From positions 1,240,001 to 1,304,000 of the forward strand of contig NZ_CP154467.1 in assembly GCF_039545455.1 (NCBI RefSeq): a DNA stretch of 64,000 nucleotides, read 5' to 3'. A program made the translations under genes and the position numbers. Shown here piece after piece: positions 27,697 through 36,795 of the stretch. The DNA is from Brucella sp. BE17. Its GTDB lineage: Bacteria > Pseudomonadota > Alphaproteobacteria > Rhizobiales > Rhizobiaceae. The notes under the pieces were generated by a model, which saw only the letters and a program-made list of their open reading frames with translations, made no database searches and was not told the DNA's origin. Within the stretch, counting starts at the first letter, position 1, and every line of letters starts with the position of its first letter.

Positions 27697-28428
27697 TTGG
27701 ACACACCGTCAATTTCCGTCGTCATTCCCTGCCGCAACGAAGCGGACAATCTTGCTTTTCTTCTCGATGAAGTCGACGCAGCCATGCACGGCCGCGCCTA
27801 TGAAGTCATCGTCGTCGATGACGGCTCGACAGATGCGACCAGCGATGTTCTGAGCATACGCATTCAGGCGGGCAAACCTTTGCGCCATTTGCGCCACGAT
27901 CGTTCGTCGGGCCAGAGTGCAGCGGTGCGTTCCGGTGTTTTTGCAGCCCGCGGCAACATCGTCGTGACCATGGATGGCGATGGCCAAAATGATCCCGCCT
28001 ATTTGCCTGTGCTCGTCGATGCGCTTGTGAAAGCGGGCCCCGCTTTTGGCATTGCCGCAGGCCAGCGCCTGAAACGCACCGACACAAAATTGAAGCAGTT
28101 CTCTTCGCGTTTCGCCAATAATCTGCGCGGCGCGATCCTCAAGGACAAGACGCGCGATTCCGGCTGCGGGCTAAAAGCGCTCCACACCGAGCTGTTCCAG
28201 CAACTACCGTTTTTCGACGGCTGGCATCGCTATCTGCCGGCACTCGCCTTGCGTGAAGGGTTCGATGTCGTGCATGTTGATGTTGTGGATCGCGAACGCC
28301 GCCACGGCAAATCAAATTACGGCATTCTCGACCGCGGCCTGCGCGGCATTCTTGATCTTTACGGCGTCTGGTGGCTGCGCAAACGCCGCAAGGTGGTTCT
28401 ACAGGTGACGGAGATCACCCATGGCTGA
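27697..28428 (+). CDS. GT2 glycosyltransferase, polyprenyl-phosphate sugar synthase type
   Basis: 243 residues. GT-A fold of the DPM1/ArnC group: SVVIPCRNEADNL, VIVVDDGSTDATS, VTMDGDGQNDPAYLP (the DxD-type metal site) and VDRERRHGKSNYG near the C-terminus. Such enzymes charge a lipid-phosphate carrier with a sugar at the cytoplasmic face. I use the TTG at 27697 (GAAGGAA 8 bp upstream), since the frame upstream reads into intergenic sequence. It overlaps the LAB_N membrane gene by 8 bp and faces ugd, which makes UDP-glucuronate: together they suggest uronic-acid or amino-sugar decoration of LPS/lipid A (inference). Confidence 0.85.
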   Translation: MDTPSISVVIPCRNEADNLAFLLDEVDAAMHGRAYEVIVVDDGSTDATSDVLSIRIQAGKPLRHLRHDRSSGQSAAVRSGVFAARGNIVVTMDGDGQNDPAYLPVLVDALVKAGPAFGIAAGQRLKRTDTKLKQFSSRFANNLRGAILKDKTRDSGCGLKALHTELFQQLPFFDGWHRYLPALALREGFDVVHVDVVDRERRHGKSNYGILDRGLRGILDLYGVWWLRKRRKVVLQVTEITHG

Positions 28429-28750
28429 TATTTTAAACAGCTTGTCGCAATGGCTGCACGAGGTTTTCGTCGCGCAATGGGATGGCTGGATCGTGCTCGG
28501 TTTCGTTGCGCAAGCCTGCTTTACCATGCGCTTTGTCGTGCAATGGCTGGCATCGGAAAAAGCCAAAAAGAGCGTGATGCCGGTTGCCTTCTGGTTTTTC
28601 TCGTTGTTTGGCGGCGCATTGCTGCTGCTTTACGCCATCCAGCGCAAGGACCCTGTGTTTATCGCAGGCCAAGGCCTTGGCCTTTTCGTCTATATCCGCA
28701 ATCTCTGGCTGATCGCCAATGAGAGAAAAAGCCTAAAAGCGGGCGAATAA
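28421..28750 (+). CDS. Small LAB_N-domain membrane protein
   Basis: 109 residues with three hydrophobic helices. It matches the lipid-A-disaccharide-synthase N-terminal (LAB_N) domain pattern: CFTMRFVVQWLASEKAKKSV, PVAFWFFSLFGGALLLLYA and QGLGLFVYIRNLWLI. As a free-standing protein it usually sits beside a polyprenyl-phosphate glycosyltransferase, as here (8-bp overlap, hence coupled translation). The likely role is in carrying or positioning a lipid-linked sugar; no biochemical function is established for it by sequence. Confidence 0.85.
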   Translation: MADILNSLSQWLHEVFVAQWDGWIVLGFVAQACFTMRFVVQWLASEKAKKSVMPVAFWFFSLFGGALLLLYAIQRKDPVFIAGQGLGLFVYIRNLWLIANERKSLKAGE

Positions 28751-28760
28751 ACCCGCCGCT

Positions 28761-30071
28761 TTAGATTTTAAGCGTGCGTCCCACCGACCGATAATCAAGG
28801 CCCGTCCCGGCAATATCGTCTGCCTTATAGACATTGCGCAGATCGATGAGCACATCGCCACTCATGACCTCGGCAATCCGCTTGAGATTAAGCGCGCGAT
28901 AGGCGTTCCATTCAGTGAGCAGTGCGACGACACCCGCGCCTTCCGCAGCCTCATAAGCCGAACCGCACCACACCACATCCGGCAATATTGCCTTTGCGGC
29001 TTCCATTGCCTCTGGATCATGGGCTCGAACTGAAAGCCCGGCCTTCCGGATTGCCGTTACAATATCGAGCGCAGGTGATTCGCGAATATCATCGGTGTTG
29101 GGCTTGAAGGCGATGCCGAGAACCGCGACCGTCTGGGTGCCGCTCTCTCTCGCCGCCTCGACAATGCGCTCAGCCATGGCCTGCTTGCGCGCTTCGTTAA
29201 CCGCAATCACTTCCTCGATCAGCGACTGCGACGCATCATAACGTTTGCCGGTTGCAGCAAAGGCGCGTGTATCCTTTGGAAAACATGAGCCTCCAAAACC
29301 CGGTCCGGCATGGAGAAATTTTGAACCTATGCGATTGTCCATACCGATGGCGCGCGCCACTTCCTGCACATTCCCGCCCGTCTTTTCGCAGAGGTCCGCC
29401 ACCTGGTTGATGAAGGTCACCTTCATTGCCAGAAAGGCATTGGCGGCATATTTGATGATTTCTGCATTTTCGAGCGTTGTCACCACCATAGGCGTCTCGC
29501 GCAGATAAAGCGGACGATAAAGCCGCTGCATCGCAGCTTTTCCAGCCTCGTCATCGACGCCGACGACCACGCGGTCAGGCCGCATGAAATCCTCAATTGC
29601 CGAGCCTTCACGCAAGAATTCCGGGTTCGATACCATAGAGAACGGTACATCGGGACGGGCTTTTGCAATCCGGTCACGAATGCGCGCATTGGTGCCCACA
29701 ACCACAGTCGATTTTATGACAACGACCGCACCTGGCTTCATGACCGCTGCGATTTCATCCGCGGCGGCTTCGATATATTGCAGATCGGCCTCGCCGTCGC
29801 CACGCCGCGAAGGTGTTCCGACCGCGATGAAGATCACATCGGCATCCGCAACGCTTGACTTAAGATCGGTGCTGAATTCGAGCCGGTCATCCCGAATATT
29901 GCGGCCCAGAAGTTCATCCAGCCCGGGCTCGAAAATCGTGACCTTACCGGCCTTTAACCTTTCGATGATCGACGGGTTCTTGTCGACACAGGTGACGTGA
30001 AAGCCGAATTCGGCAAAACACACGCCCGAAACCAGCCCTACATAGCCCGTTCCGATCATCGCCAGTTTCAT
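28761..30071 (-). CDS. ugd: UDP-glucose 6-dehydrogenase
   Basis: NAD-dependent four-electron oxidation of UDP-glucose to UDP-glucuronate. 436 residues, usual length. N-terminal Rossmann motif GTGYVGLVSGVCFAEFG, central helix ENAEIIKYAANAFLAMKV, and the catalytic cysteine in GPGFGGSCFPKD; the C-terminal domain has AFKPNTDDIRESPAL. Cytoplasmic supplier of uronic acid for LPS, capsule or lipid modification. Convergent with the GT2/LAB_N pair, 10 bp apart. Confidence 0.96.
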   Translation of the reverse strand: MKLAMIGTGYVGLVSGVCFAEFGFHVTCVDKNPSIIERLKAGKVTIFEPGLDELLGRNIRDDRLEFSTDLKSSVADADVIFIAVGTPSRRGDGEADLQYIEAAADEIAAVMKPGAVVVIKSTVVVGTNARIRDRIAKARPDVPFSMVSNPEFLREGSAIEDFMRPDRVVVGVDDEAGKAAMQRLYRPLYLRETPMVVTTLENAEIIKYAANAFLAMKVTFINQVADLCEKTGGNVQEVARAIGMDNRIGSKFLHAGPGFGGSCFPKDTRAFAATGKRYDASQSLIEEVIAVNEARKQAMAERIVEAARESGTQTVAVLGIAFKPNTDDIRESPALDIVTAIRKAGLSVRAHDPEAMEAAKAILPDVVWCGSAYEAAEGAGVVALLTEWNAYRALNLKRIAEVMSGDVLIDLRNVYKADDIAGTGLDYRSVGRTLKI

Positions 30072-30092
30072 GGGGTCAGTCCTTTTTTATGC

Positions 30093-30779
30093 TCAGAGCC
30101 ATTTATCGTAATCAGACACCAGCAGATGCAGCGGCTTTTCGTTTTCCTCTATATCGGAAAAACGCCCGATGGGTTCGCGGAAAATATTATCGGTCATATC
30201 GTCATTGACGGTGGAGACTTCGCCGATCAGCACATCGCCGCCCTCGCCCCAGAAAGCATGCCAGTTGCCAGGCAGAAGCGTGACGCTTTCACCCGGTTTC
30301 AATGCAAGATGCGCGCCTGCCTTCTGGGTGCGCAAACGGCCATCGGTTGCAACCGTTACATCGCTTGTTTCATCCACACTGCCATCGGGAGCCGAGTTAA
30401 ACAATTCGAGCACCAGCGTACCGCCGCCACGATTGATGATATCTTCCGCCTTCACTACATGTCGGTGCATAGGAGAAATCTGGTTTTCGCGCGAAATCAT
30501 GATCTTTTCGGCATAAAGCATGCCTGTGCCACGCTTTAGATCTTCAGCATTGCCATTGCGCACCGTGAAGAGAAACAGGCCGAGATCGACAAACTTACCC
30601 TGCCCATAATCGGTGATGTCCCAGCCCAGACGCCCTTGAAGAATAGCCGCCGTATCAGAGGCAACGCGTTCTTTCAGCTCTTCAGGCGTCCAATAGGCGA
30701 AGGGCGGCATAACGTAGCCGAACGACCGGATGAAGGCATCGCTTTCGCGGATGATCTCGTTGATTTCAGAGCGTTTCAT
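30093..30779 (-). CDS. D-lyxose/D-mannose-family sugar isomerase
   Basis: 228 residues from the ATG at 30779, which has a GGGAGG Shine-Dalgarno at 9 bp; the longer open frame upstream lacks one. A single cupin barrel is evident: SPMHRHVVKAEDIINRGGG supplies the metal-binding His/His/Glu and LLPGNWHAFWGEGG the last His. This is the D-lyxose ketol-isomerase (EC 5.3.1.15) family pattern. 21 bp upstream of ugd on the same strand, so possibly one transcript, although pathways differ. Actual sugar specificity unknown. Confidence 0.82.
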   Translation of the reverse strand: MKRSEINEIIRESDAFIRSFGYVMPPFAYWTPEELKERVASDTAAILQGRLGWDITDYGQGKFVDLGLFLFTVRNGNAEDLKRGTGMLYAEKIMISRENQISPMHRHVVKAEDIINRGGGTLVLELFNSAPDGSVDETSDVTVATDGRLRTQKAGAHLALKPGESVTLLPGNWHAFWGEGGDVLIGEVSTVNDDMTDNIFREPIGRFSDIEENEKPLHLLVSDYDKWL

Positions 30780-31124
30780 GGCCTTTGCCTCCCAAGAAAT
30801 GAAACTGTATCGGTTCGGCTGGAGTGGTAACTGTCTTTTCCGCCCCTTGGCAATCCCGGAAATGACCGGCAACGCATTTATAGCCTCACGCGGTCGTGTT
30901 TGAGCGCATTGAACGTGTCGTCTTTACACAAAATCCATGTCGCATCCCAATGCGCGTTTAGAACAGTTCGGTGATTGAATCATGACAACGGAAGCCAGTC
31001 TGTGAAACAGACAAGCTATTGATGCAGCGGTAAAAGCAGGTTTCCGGAGGGTATTGGGACCATCGGTTCGGCTAAAAGTCGCCAACAGAACAGCGCCGGA
31101 CCATTTTAGGACAGAGTGGAAGCT
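30780..31124. other. Intergenic stretch without a recognised gene
   Basis: 345 bp between the divergent isomerase and gbcA genes. It must carry both promoters. I see no confident operator or RNA in it. Confidence 0.6.
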
Positions 31125-32369
31125 ATGGACGCTCGCAACGAAATGCTGGGACTGCTAAGTGGGCGCGACCCCAATCTTAGCCTGGAGCAGAAATTCTATA
31201 CCGATCCCGACTTCTATAAACTCGATCTGGAAACTATCTTTTATCGTGACTGGCTGTTTGTCGGTCATGATTGCGAGTTGCCCAAGACGGGCTCTTACAT
31301 GACCATTCAGATCGGCGCCTATCCGGTCATCATCCTGCGCGACGCGCAAGGTGCCATTCGCGCCTTCCACAATTCATGCCGCCATCGCGGCTCCCGTATT
31401 TGCTCCGCAGAAAAAGGCACAACTGCAAAGCTCGTCTGCCCCTATCATCAGTGGACCTATGAACTCGACGGACGCCTGCTGTTTGCACGACAGGTGGGGC
31501 CAGATTTCAAACCCGCAGAATATGGGCTCAAGCAGGTGCATTGCGAAAGCGTAGCGGGCTATATCTATATCTGCCTCGCCGAAACGGCACCCGACTTCAA
31601 GACCTTTTGCGCCACCGTCGGACCCTATCTCGAACCCCATAACATCAAGGACGCCAAGGTTGCGTTCGAGATGTCGATCATCGAAAAAGCCAACTGGAAA
31701 CTCGTCTGGGAAAACAACCGCGAATGCTATCATTGCGCGGCCAACCACCCCGAGCTTTGCCGTACCTATCCCGAAGCGCCGTCAGCCACCGGCGTACAAG
31801 GGGTCATGGAAGACCCAGAAATCAACACGTTGTGGAAAAACTGTGCCCAGATCGGTCTGCCGGCAAAATTTCACATCGATGAAGAAGGACGCTACCGCAT
31901 AACCCGTATTCCGCTTTTGCGGGATGCTGTCAGCTACACGATATCGGGCAAGCCCGCCGTCAAAAAGTCGCTTGATGCAAAAGTGGCGGGCCAAACCAAT
32001 ATCGGGGCCATGCTGCTCTTCAACTATCCATCGACATGGAACCACCTGATGGCCGATCACGCGATTTCCTTCCGTGTGCTGCCGATCGGGCCTGAGGAAA
32101 CCATGGTGACCACCAAATGGCTGGTCAACAAGGATGCGGTGGAAGGTGTGGATTACGATCTGGAAGAACTCAGCCATGTCTGGGTCCAGACCAACGATCA
32201 GGATCGCCGGATCGTCGAAGAAAATGCCATCGGCATTCGTTCGCCAGTCTACCAGCCCGGCCCCTATTCCGTCGAGCATGAAGGCGGCGTGATGCAGTTC
32301 CTTGAGTGGTATCAGAATACTGTTACACCGCGCCTTTCAAGCCAAGCAAAACTTAGCCGCGTGGCGTGA
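31125..32369 (+). CDS. gbcA: Rieske oxygenase, glycine-betaine demethylase subunit A type
   Basis: Terminal oxygenase of a two-component Rieske system; best fit is GbcA, which demethylates glycine betaine to dimethylglycine and formaldehyde. 414 residues from ATG 31125; a GTG at 31116 is an equal alternative. The Rieske [2Fe-2S] ligands are CRH (in NSCRHRGSR) and CPYHQW. The mononuclear iron site is in NRECYHCAANHPELC. Other quaternary-amine demethylases (stachydrine, carnitine) share this architecture, so substrate is inferred. The reductase partner follows 30 bp downstream. Confidence 0.8.
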   Translation: MDARNEMLGLLSGRDPNLSLEQKFYTDPDFYKLDLETIFYRDWLFVGHDCELPKTGSYMTIQIGAYPVIILRDAQGAIRAFHNSCRHRGSRICSAEKGTTAKLVCPYHQWTYELDGRLLFARQVGPDFKPAEYGLKQVHCESVAGYIYICLAETAPDFKTFCATVGPYLEPHNIKDAKVAFEMSIIEKANWKLVWENNRECYHCAANHPELCRTYPEAPSATGVQGVMEDPEINTLWKNCAQIGLPAKFHIDEEGRYRITRIPLLRDAVSYTISGKPAVKKSLDAKVAGQTNIGAMLLFNYPSTWNHLMADHAISFRVLPIGPEETMVTTKWLVNKDAVEGVDYDLEELSHVWVQTNDQDRRIVEENAIGIRSPVYQPGPYSVEHEGGVMQFLEWYQNTVTPRLSSQAKLSRVA

Positions 32370-32399
32370 TTGAAATTCAGTTGAAGAAGCGAGTAGGCC

Positions 32400-33506
32400 A
32401 TGCAGCCTCTGAAATATCTGGACGAGATGCTGCCGTGGAACGACAGGCTGCAGATGCTCGAATGCATCTCGGCCATCGAAGAAGCGCCAGATGTGATGAC
32501 CTTCTCTTTCAAGACTTTGGAAGGCAACTGGTTTCGCTATACGCCGGGTCAGTTCATCACGCTGGAACTTCCGGTCACAAGTGAAGACAATACGGGCGCT
32601 CTGCTTCGCACCTACACGCTTTCCTCCACACCATCGCGACCATACCACATATCGGTCACGGTCAAGGCGCAGAAAAACAGTATCGGCACACGCTGGATGC
32701 TCGATAATCTGCGCCCCCCCATGCAGATCAAGGCCTATGGACCCAATGGCAGTTTTTCGCTAGCCGATCATCCAAGCGAAAAATATCTTTTCATCTCGGC
32801 AGGTTCCGGCATTACGCCGATGGTTTCTATGACGCGCTGGTTGTTCGATTGCGCGCCTTCCACCGATGTCGCCTTTGTCAACTGCGCGCGTTCGCCCGAT
32901 GACATCATTTTTCGTAAAGAGCTCGAACTGCTCGCCGGGCGCATGGAAGCCATGCGGCTTGCCTTTATCGTTGAAGAATCATCAGCACGCCATGTCTGGC
33001 CGGGTCTGCACGGACGCATCGACCGCGCACGCCTTGAACTTCTGGCTCACGACTTCATGCACCGTGAGGTTTTTTGTTGCGGACCAGAACCTTTCATGAA
33101 TGGCGTGCGTGGACTGCTTGAGCAGTCCGGTTTCAACATGGCAAATTATCATCAGGAGAGTTTCCAGCCCGCAAGCGATATTTCGCCCATGGAAGGACTC
33201 GAAACCATCATTGAAGCGCTACCGTCTGCCGCTCCTGCCGCAGCAACGGCCAATGTCGTCTTCAGTCTTTCCGATATCGAAGTGGAATGCACCGAAAGCG
33301 ACACGATCCTTCTTGCGGCACGCAATGGCGGATTGAAAATACCCAGCGCCTGCGAATTCGGTATCTGTGGCACCTGCAAGGTCAAATGCCTGAGCGGTGA
33401 GACGGAAATGAACCACAATGGCGGTATTCGCGACGAGGAGATTGCCGAAGGCTATATTCTCGCCTGTTGCAGTCGCCCTCGAGGCAGGGTCGAGATCGAT
33501 TTCTAA
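32400..33506 (+). CDS. gbcB: Reductase partner of the Rieske oxygenase (FAD, NAD and [2Fe-2S] ferredoxin domains)
   Basis: 368 residues. A ferredoxin-reductase-like FAD domain (about 15-130; RTYTLSSTPSRPYHISVTVK) is followed by an NAD(P) domain (ISAGSGITPMVSM; CCGPEPFMNGVR). The C-terminal plant-type ferredoxin has ligands in CEFGICGTCKVKC and the final Cys in ILACCSRP. It passes electrons from NAD(P)H to the upstream oxygenase. Same order and spacing as gbcAB in Pseudomonas. A hairpin after the stop (33543-33567) may end the operon. Confidence 0.85.
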   Translation: MQPLKYLDEMLPWNDRLQMLECISAIEEAPDVMTFSFKTLEGNWFRYTPGQFITLELPVTSEDNTGALLRTYTLSSTPSRPYHISVTVKAQKNSIGTRWMLDNLRPPMQIKAYGPNGSFSLADHPSEKYLFISAGSGITPMVSMTRWLFDCAPSTDVAFVNCARSPDDIIFRKELELLAGRMEAMRLAFIVEESSARHVWPGLHGRIDRARLELLAHDFMHREVFCCGPEPFMNGVRGLLEQSGFNMANYHQESFQPASDISPMEGLETIIEALPSAAPAAATANVVFSLSDIEVECTESDTILLAARNGGLKIPSACEFGICGTCKVKCLSGETEMNHNGGIRDEEIAEGYILACCSRPRGRVEIDF

Positions 33507-33542
33507 AACATGACTCCCAAAAGTGGGAACAACCTCCGCAGG

Positions 33543-33567
33543 GAAATCAGTCCAATGGACTGATTTC
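33543..33567 (+). terminator. Hairpin after gbcB
   Basis: Perfect 12-bp inverted repeat GAAATCAGTCCA with TGGACTGATTTC. It lacks a strong T-tract, so it may be a repeat remnant rather than a terminator; the preceding bases CCCAAAAGTGGGAAC resemble the right arm of local extragenic palindromes. Confidence 0.45.
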
Positions 33568-33756
33568 TAATGCTGTTTCGATGAGCTACACGTTGTTTCA
33601 TTGATGAAAAAGATGGGTATTGAGGCAATCTACCAGCAGGCCTACTTCATCGCGCCGATATCAATAATGGCGGCGGCATAAGCGACGCAGAGGCCCATTT
33701 GACAAAACACCCGAAACTGTTCTTACAACTCCATCCTTTTCCAAAACTAAGCATAT

Positions 33757-33794
33757 TAAACCGCCGATCTGATGATATCAGACCGGCGGTTTAC
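33757..33794 (-). terminator. Hairpin after the SIMPL-domain gene
   Basis: TAAACCGCCG pairs with CGGCGGTTTA; inner arms ATCTGAT and ATCAGA extend it. Placed 15 bp beyond the stop of the minus-strand gene, so probably its terminator. Confidence 0.6.
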
Positions 33795-33808
33795 TATCTC
33801 ATGTCCGG

Positions 33809-34561
33809 CTATTCCTTGATTTCGAACGTGACATTGACCGAAATATTATACGTGTTTTCGCCCGCTGCGACCGGAACGGAATCTTCGCGTGCTGCCGCTG
33901 AGGCAACTTTGAACTGCTGCATCATGGGCCGCGGCATCGACTGGCGGCTTTGTTCGCTGATTTCAACAACGCGACCGACTTCGACACCGGCAGCATCTGC
34001 GAGGGTCTTTGCCTTTGCGAGCGCATCGGCGACGGCGCGTTTGCGCGCTTCGTTCAATGCTTCTGCTGGATCGTCATTGACGAAGGAGAGATCGCCACCC
34101 TGATTGACGCCCAGAGTGATGGATTCATCAAGTACGTCGCCGACCTTGGCAAGGTCGCGTACGCGCACTGTCAGGCTGTTGGAAACAGCATAGCTGGAAA
34201 TGGTCGGCTCCTTCAGGCCGTTCTTATCATCGGGATAGATATAGCGCGGCTGGATGTTGATACCACTTGTCTGAAGATCGCGGTCTTCGACGCCAGCTTT
34301 CTTCATCGCTTCCAGAACCTTGGCCATAGCTTCGTTATTGGCCGACATTGCCTCGCGTGCGGTTTTCGCCTCACGCAAAACGGTCAGATTGAGAATGGCC
34401 ATATCCGGTGAGGCGGTCATCTCGCCTTCGCCTGTAACGGCGATACGCGCAGGCTGCTTCGTCATCTGGTTCTCCTGGGCGCTAGCGGGCAGAGCCAATG
34501 CGCTCGTCAGCATGATTGCGGAAAAAGAGGCTGTGAGAAGAGAATTAGCGCGGTAGTTCAT
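33809..34561 (-). CDS. SIMPL-domain periplasmic protein related to Brucella BP26 (Omp28)
   Basis: 250 residues with a signal peptide cleaved after ALPASA. The mature protein begins [20 protein letters not shown] and continues with [23 protein letters not shown] and [21 protein letters not shown], the SIMPL (DUF541) pattern. It is close to BP26, a diagnostic antigen of classical Brucella that forms a channel-like multimer, but my recollection of BP26 differs at many positions. A two-bp-spaced ATG and good upstream signal make the start secure. Function in the cell is not established. Confidence 0.88.
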   Translation of the reverse strand: MNYRANSLLTASFSAIMLTSALALPASAQENQMTKQPARIAVTGEGEMTASPDMAILNLTVLREAKTAREAMSANNEAMAKVLEAMKKAGVEDRDLQTSGINIQPRYIYPDDKNGLKEPTISSYAVSNSLTVRVRDLAKVGDVLDESITLGVNQGGDLSFVNDDPAEALNEARKRAVADALAKAKTLADAAGVEVGRVVEISEQSRQSMPRPMMQQFKVASAAAREDSVPVAAGENTYNISVNVTFEIKE

Positions 34562-34821
34562 GGTATCTCCTTTAGAGAACGTGGGCAGTGTTTTGTACCG
34601 GTGCGGCGAGCGAGGAGCGTATTCTTTGCTTTGTGTTTCTTCTCATATGTTAAATCGGTATAAGAATTGATTTACCTTCCCAGTACAACCAAAGCTAACC
34701 GAACTGTGGTGGTCGCGGTGCAAACCGCATGCTTTTCAGTCGAATATGTGCGCATTAGGGCGAACATATGATTTGCCAGCTTGTCTCCGGGCGATTCTTA
34801 GGATAGGGCAGTGATTGCGTG

Positions 34822-34898
34822 GGGCCTGTAGCTCAATTGGTTAGAGCCGGCGGCTCATAACCGCTTGGTTGGGGGTTCGAGTCCCTCCGGGCCCACCA
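34822..34898 (+). tRNA. tRNA with CAT anticodon, probably tRNA-Ile2 (lysidine) rather than tRNA-Met
   Basis: 77 nt including encoded CCA. Acceptor GGGCCTG with CGGGCCC, D-arm GCTC/GAGC, anticodon stem GGCGG/CCGCT around loop CTCATAA, T-arm GGGGG TTCGAGT CCCTC. The anticodon stem-loop and TTGGTTG variable region resemble bacterial Ile2 tRNAs, whose C34 is modified to lysidine; a bare CAT search would call it Met. Confidence 0.92.
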
Positions 34899-35114
34899 TC
34901 CCCACCATTGTTCATTTAATCTAATCAAATCAGCTACTTCGATCTGATTGAGCCTTTTGTATCTGGCTTTTTTATGCGCGGTCAATTCGTGGGTCATTTG
35001 TTCAGAGCTGTTTCAATTGCGTAGAATTAACCTGTAATTGAAATTTTAAACTATCCGGCTAAAACGGTTCCATTCTGGCATATGCCTGTAATCGTCATAT
35101 TTATGGAGCCTTCA

Positions 35115-36569
35115 ATGTACGAGTACGACCTTATTGTGGTTGGCAGTGGGCCAGCCGGTCGCCGCGCTGCCATACAGGCAGCCAAACTCGATAAGAAGGT
35201 TCTCGTCATTGAGCAAGGCAAGCGTGTTGGCGGCGTATCGGTGCATACCGGCACCATTCCATCCAAAACGCTTCGCGAGACAGCGCTGAACCTGAGTGGA
35301 TGGCGGGAGCGCGGGTTTTACGGTCAGGCCTATCGCGTAAAGCAGGAAATTCATGCCGACGACCTGCGCCGCCGTCTTCTTATCACCCTCAATCACGAAG
35401 TTGAGGTTCTGGAACACCAGTTCGCGCGCAATCGCGTCAGCACCATACGTGGCAAGGCCAGCTTCATCTCCGCAAATACGCTGCAAGTGATCAAGGATGA
35501 AGGCGAGACCATGCAGGTCACGGGCAAGTCCATCCTGCTTGCAGTGGGCACCAAGCCATACCGGCCCGATTATATCCCCTTCGACGGCAAGTCTGTTCTG
35601 GATAGCGATGAACTTCTCGAAGTCACCGACCTGCCGCGTTCCATGGTAGTGATCGGTGCCGGGGTCATCGGAATTGAATATGCGACAATCTTTTCGGCAC
35701 TCGATACGGCGGTGGTGGTCATCGATCCAAAGACAACCATTCTCGATTTTATCGATAAGGAAATCGTCGAGGATTTTACCTATCAGGTTCGCGATCGCAA
35801 CATGAAGCTTCTGCTGGGGCAGAAGGTGGAAAAGGTTGAACATATTGCCGGTGACAAGATTGTGGTCACCGTCGATACGGGGCGCAGAATTGTCACCGAC
35901 ATGGTGCTTTTTGCTGCCGGTCGCATGGGGGCGACCGATACGCTCAATCTGGCAGCTGCCGGACTTGAGGCCGACAGCCGCGGGCGGCTCAAAGTCAACC
36001 CGGAAACGTTTGAGACAGCGGTGCCGGGGATTTTTGCCGCAGGCGACGTGGTCGGCTTTCCAAGCCTTGCCTCTACATCGATGGAACAGGGCCGCATTGC
36101 AGCACGTGTTGCAGTCGGCGCGATAACCAAGGAGCCGCAGAAATACTTTCCCTACGGTATTTATGCTGTACCGGAGATATCCACCTGTGGTCTTACCGAA
36201 GAAGAAGTTATGGAGCGCGGCATTGCCTATGAATGCGGCGTTGCCCGCTTTCGCGAAACATCGCGCGGTCATATCATGGGGCTGGAGTCCGGGCTGTTAA
36301 AGCTTATCTTCTCGCTGAAAACGCGTCGTTTGCTTGGGGTGCATGTTATTGGCGAAGGAGCAACCGAACTGGTGCACATTGGTCAGGCCGTGTTGAACCT
36401 CAAGGGAACGGTCGAATATTTCGTCGAGAATACGTTCAACTATCCAACCCTTGCCGAAGCCTATAAAATTGCCGGCCTCGACGCCTGGAACCGTATGGGT
36501 GAAAAACTGGAAGATGTTCCCGCTATGGGTGTCGTGTCTGCAGGAAGCAACAGCAAGACGGCCAATTGA
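35115..36569 (+). CDS. sthA: Soluble pyridine nucleotide transhydrogenase (Si-specific)
   Basis: FAD enzyme that equilibrates NADPH and NAD. 484 residues from the ATG at 35115 (GGAG Shine-Dalgarno); an in-frame start at 35082 lacks one. FAD motif VVGSGPAGRRAAIQAAKL; NAD(P) motif VIGAGVIGIEYATIF; FAAGDVVGFPSLAS. In the position of the redox-active CxxxxC of disulfide reductases it has GTIPSKT, i.e. no cysteines, which is diagnostic for SthA. Monocistronic, just after the tRNA gene. Confidence 0.95.
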   Translation: MYEYDLIVVGSGPAGRRAAIQAAKLDKKVLVIEQGKRVGGVSVHTGTIPSKTLRETALNLSGWRERGFYGQAYRVKQEIHADDLRRRLLITLNHEVEVLEHQFARNRVSTIRGKASFISANTLQVIKDEGETMQVTGKSILLAVGTKPYRPDYIPFDGKSVLDSDELLEVTDLPRSMVVIGAGVIGIEYATIFSALDTAVVVIDPKTTILDFIDKEIVEDFTYQVRDRNMKLLLGQKVEKVEHIAGDKIVVTVDTGRRIVTDMVLFAAGRMGATDTLNLAAAGLEADSRGRLKVNPETFETAVPGIFAAGDVVGFPSLASTSMEQGRIAARVAVGAITKEPQKYFPYGIYAVPEISTCGLTEEEVMERGIAYECGVARFRETSRGHIMGLESGLLKLIFSLKTRRLLGVHVIGEGATELVHIGQAVLNLKGTVEYFVENTFNYPTLAEAYKIAGLDAWNRMGEKLEDVPAMGVVSAGSNSKTAN

Positions 36570-36597
36570 CCGGACGATTGCATAACGAGCACTGACC

Positions 36598-36795
36598 ATG
36601 CGTTTTGATTTTACGTTGTTTGAACTTTATCTGGCTGTGGGAATAATAGGCTGGCCCGGCGCGCTGATCCTGACCTTTATATTCCTCGCTCTCGGCTTTT
36701 ACGTCGCCAAGCGATGGCACTCGCGGCTCGTGTGTTTTTTACTGGCTCTGCTGTGCGCTTTCCCGATCATTTATCTAAAGTTTTTAGAAATATGA
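36598..36795 (+). CDS. Small predicted membrane protein
   Basis: 65 residues with two predicted membrane helices (LYLAVGIIGWPGALILTFIFL and VCFLLALLCAFPIIYL, in part) separated by a basic loop VAKRWHSR. It starts 28 bp after sthA on the same strand. The Shine-Dalgarno is weak. No family recognised; coding status rests on the topology and placement. Confidence 0.5.
   Translation: MRFDFTLFELYLAVGIIGWPGALILTFIFLALGFYVAKRWHSRLVCFLLALLCAFPIIYLKFLEI

Noticed and set aside
34899..35114. Possible integration site or island at the tRNA 3' end
   Set aside because: No integrase, no direct repeat of the tRNA tail and ordinary housekeeping sthA follows.
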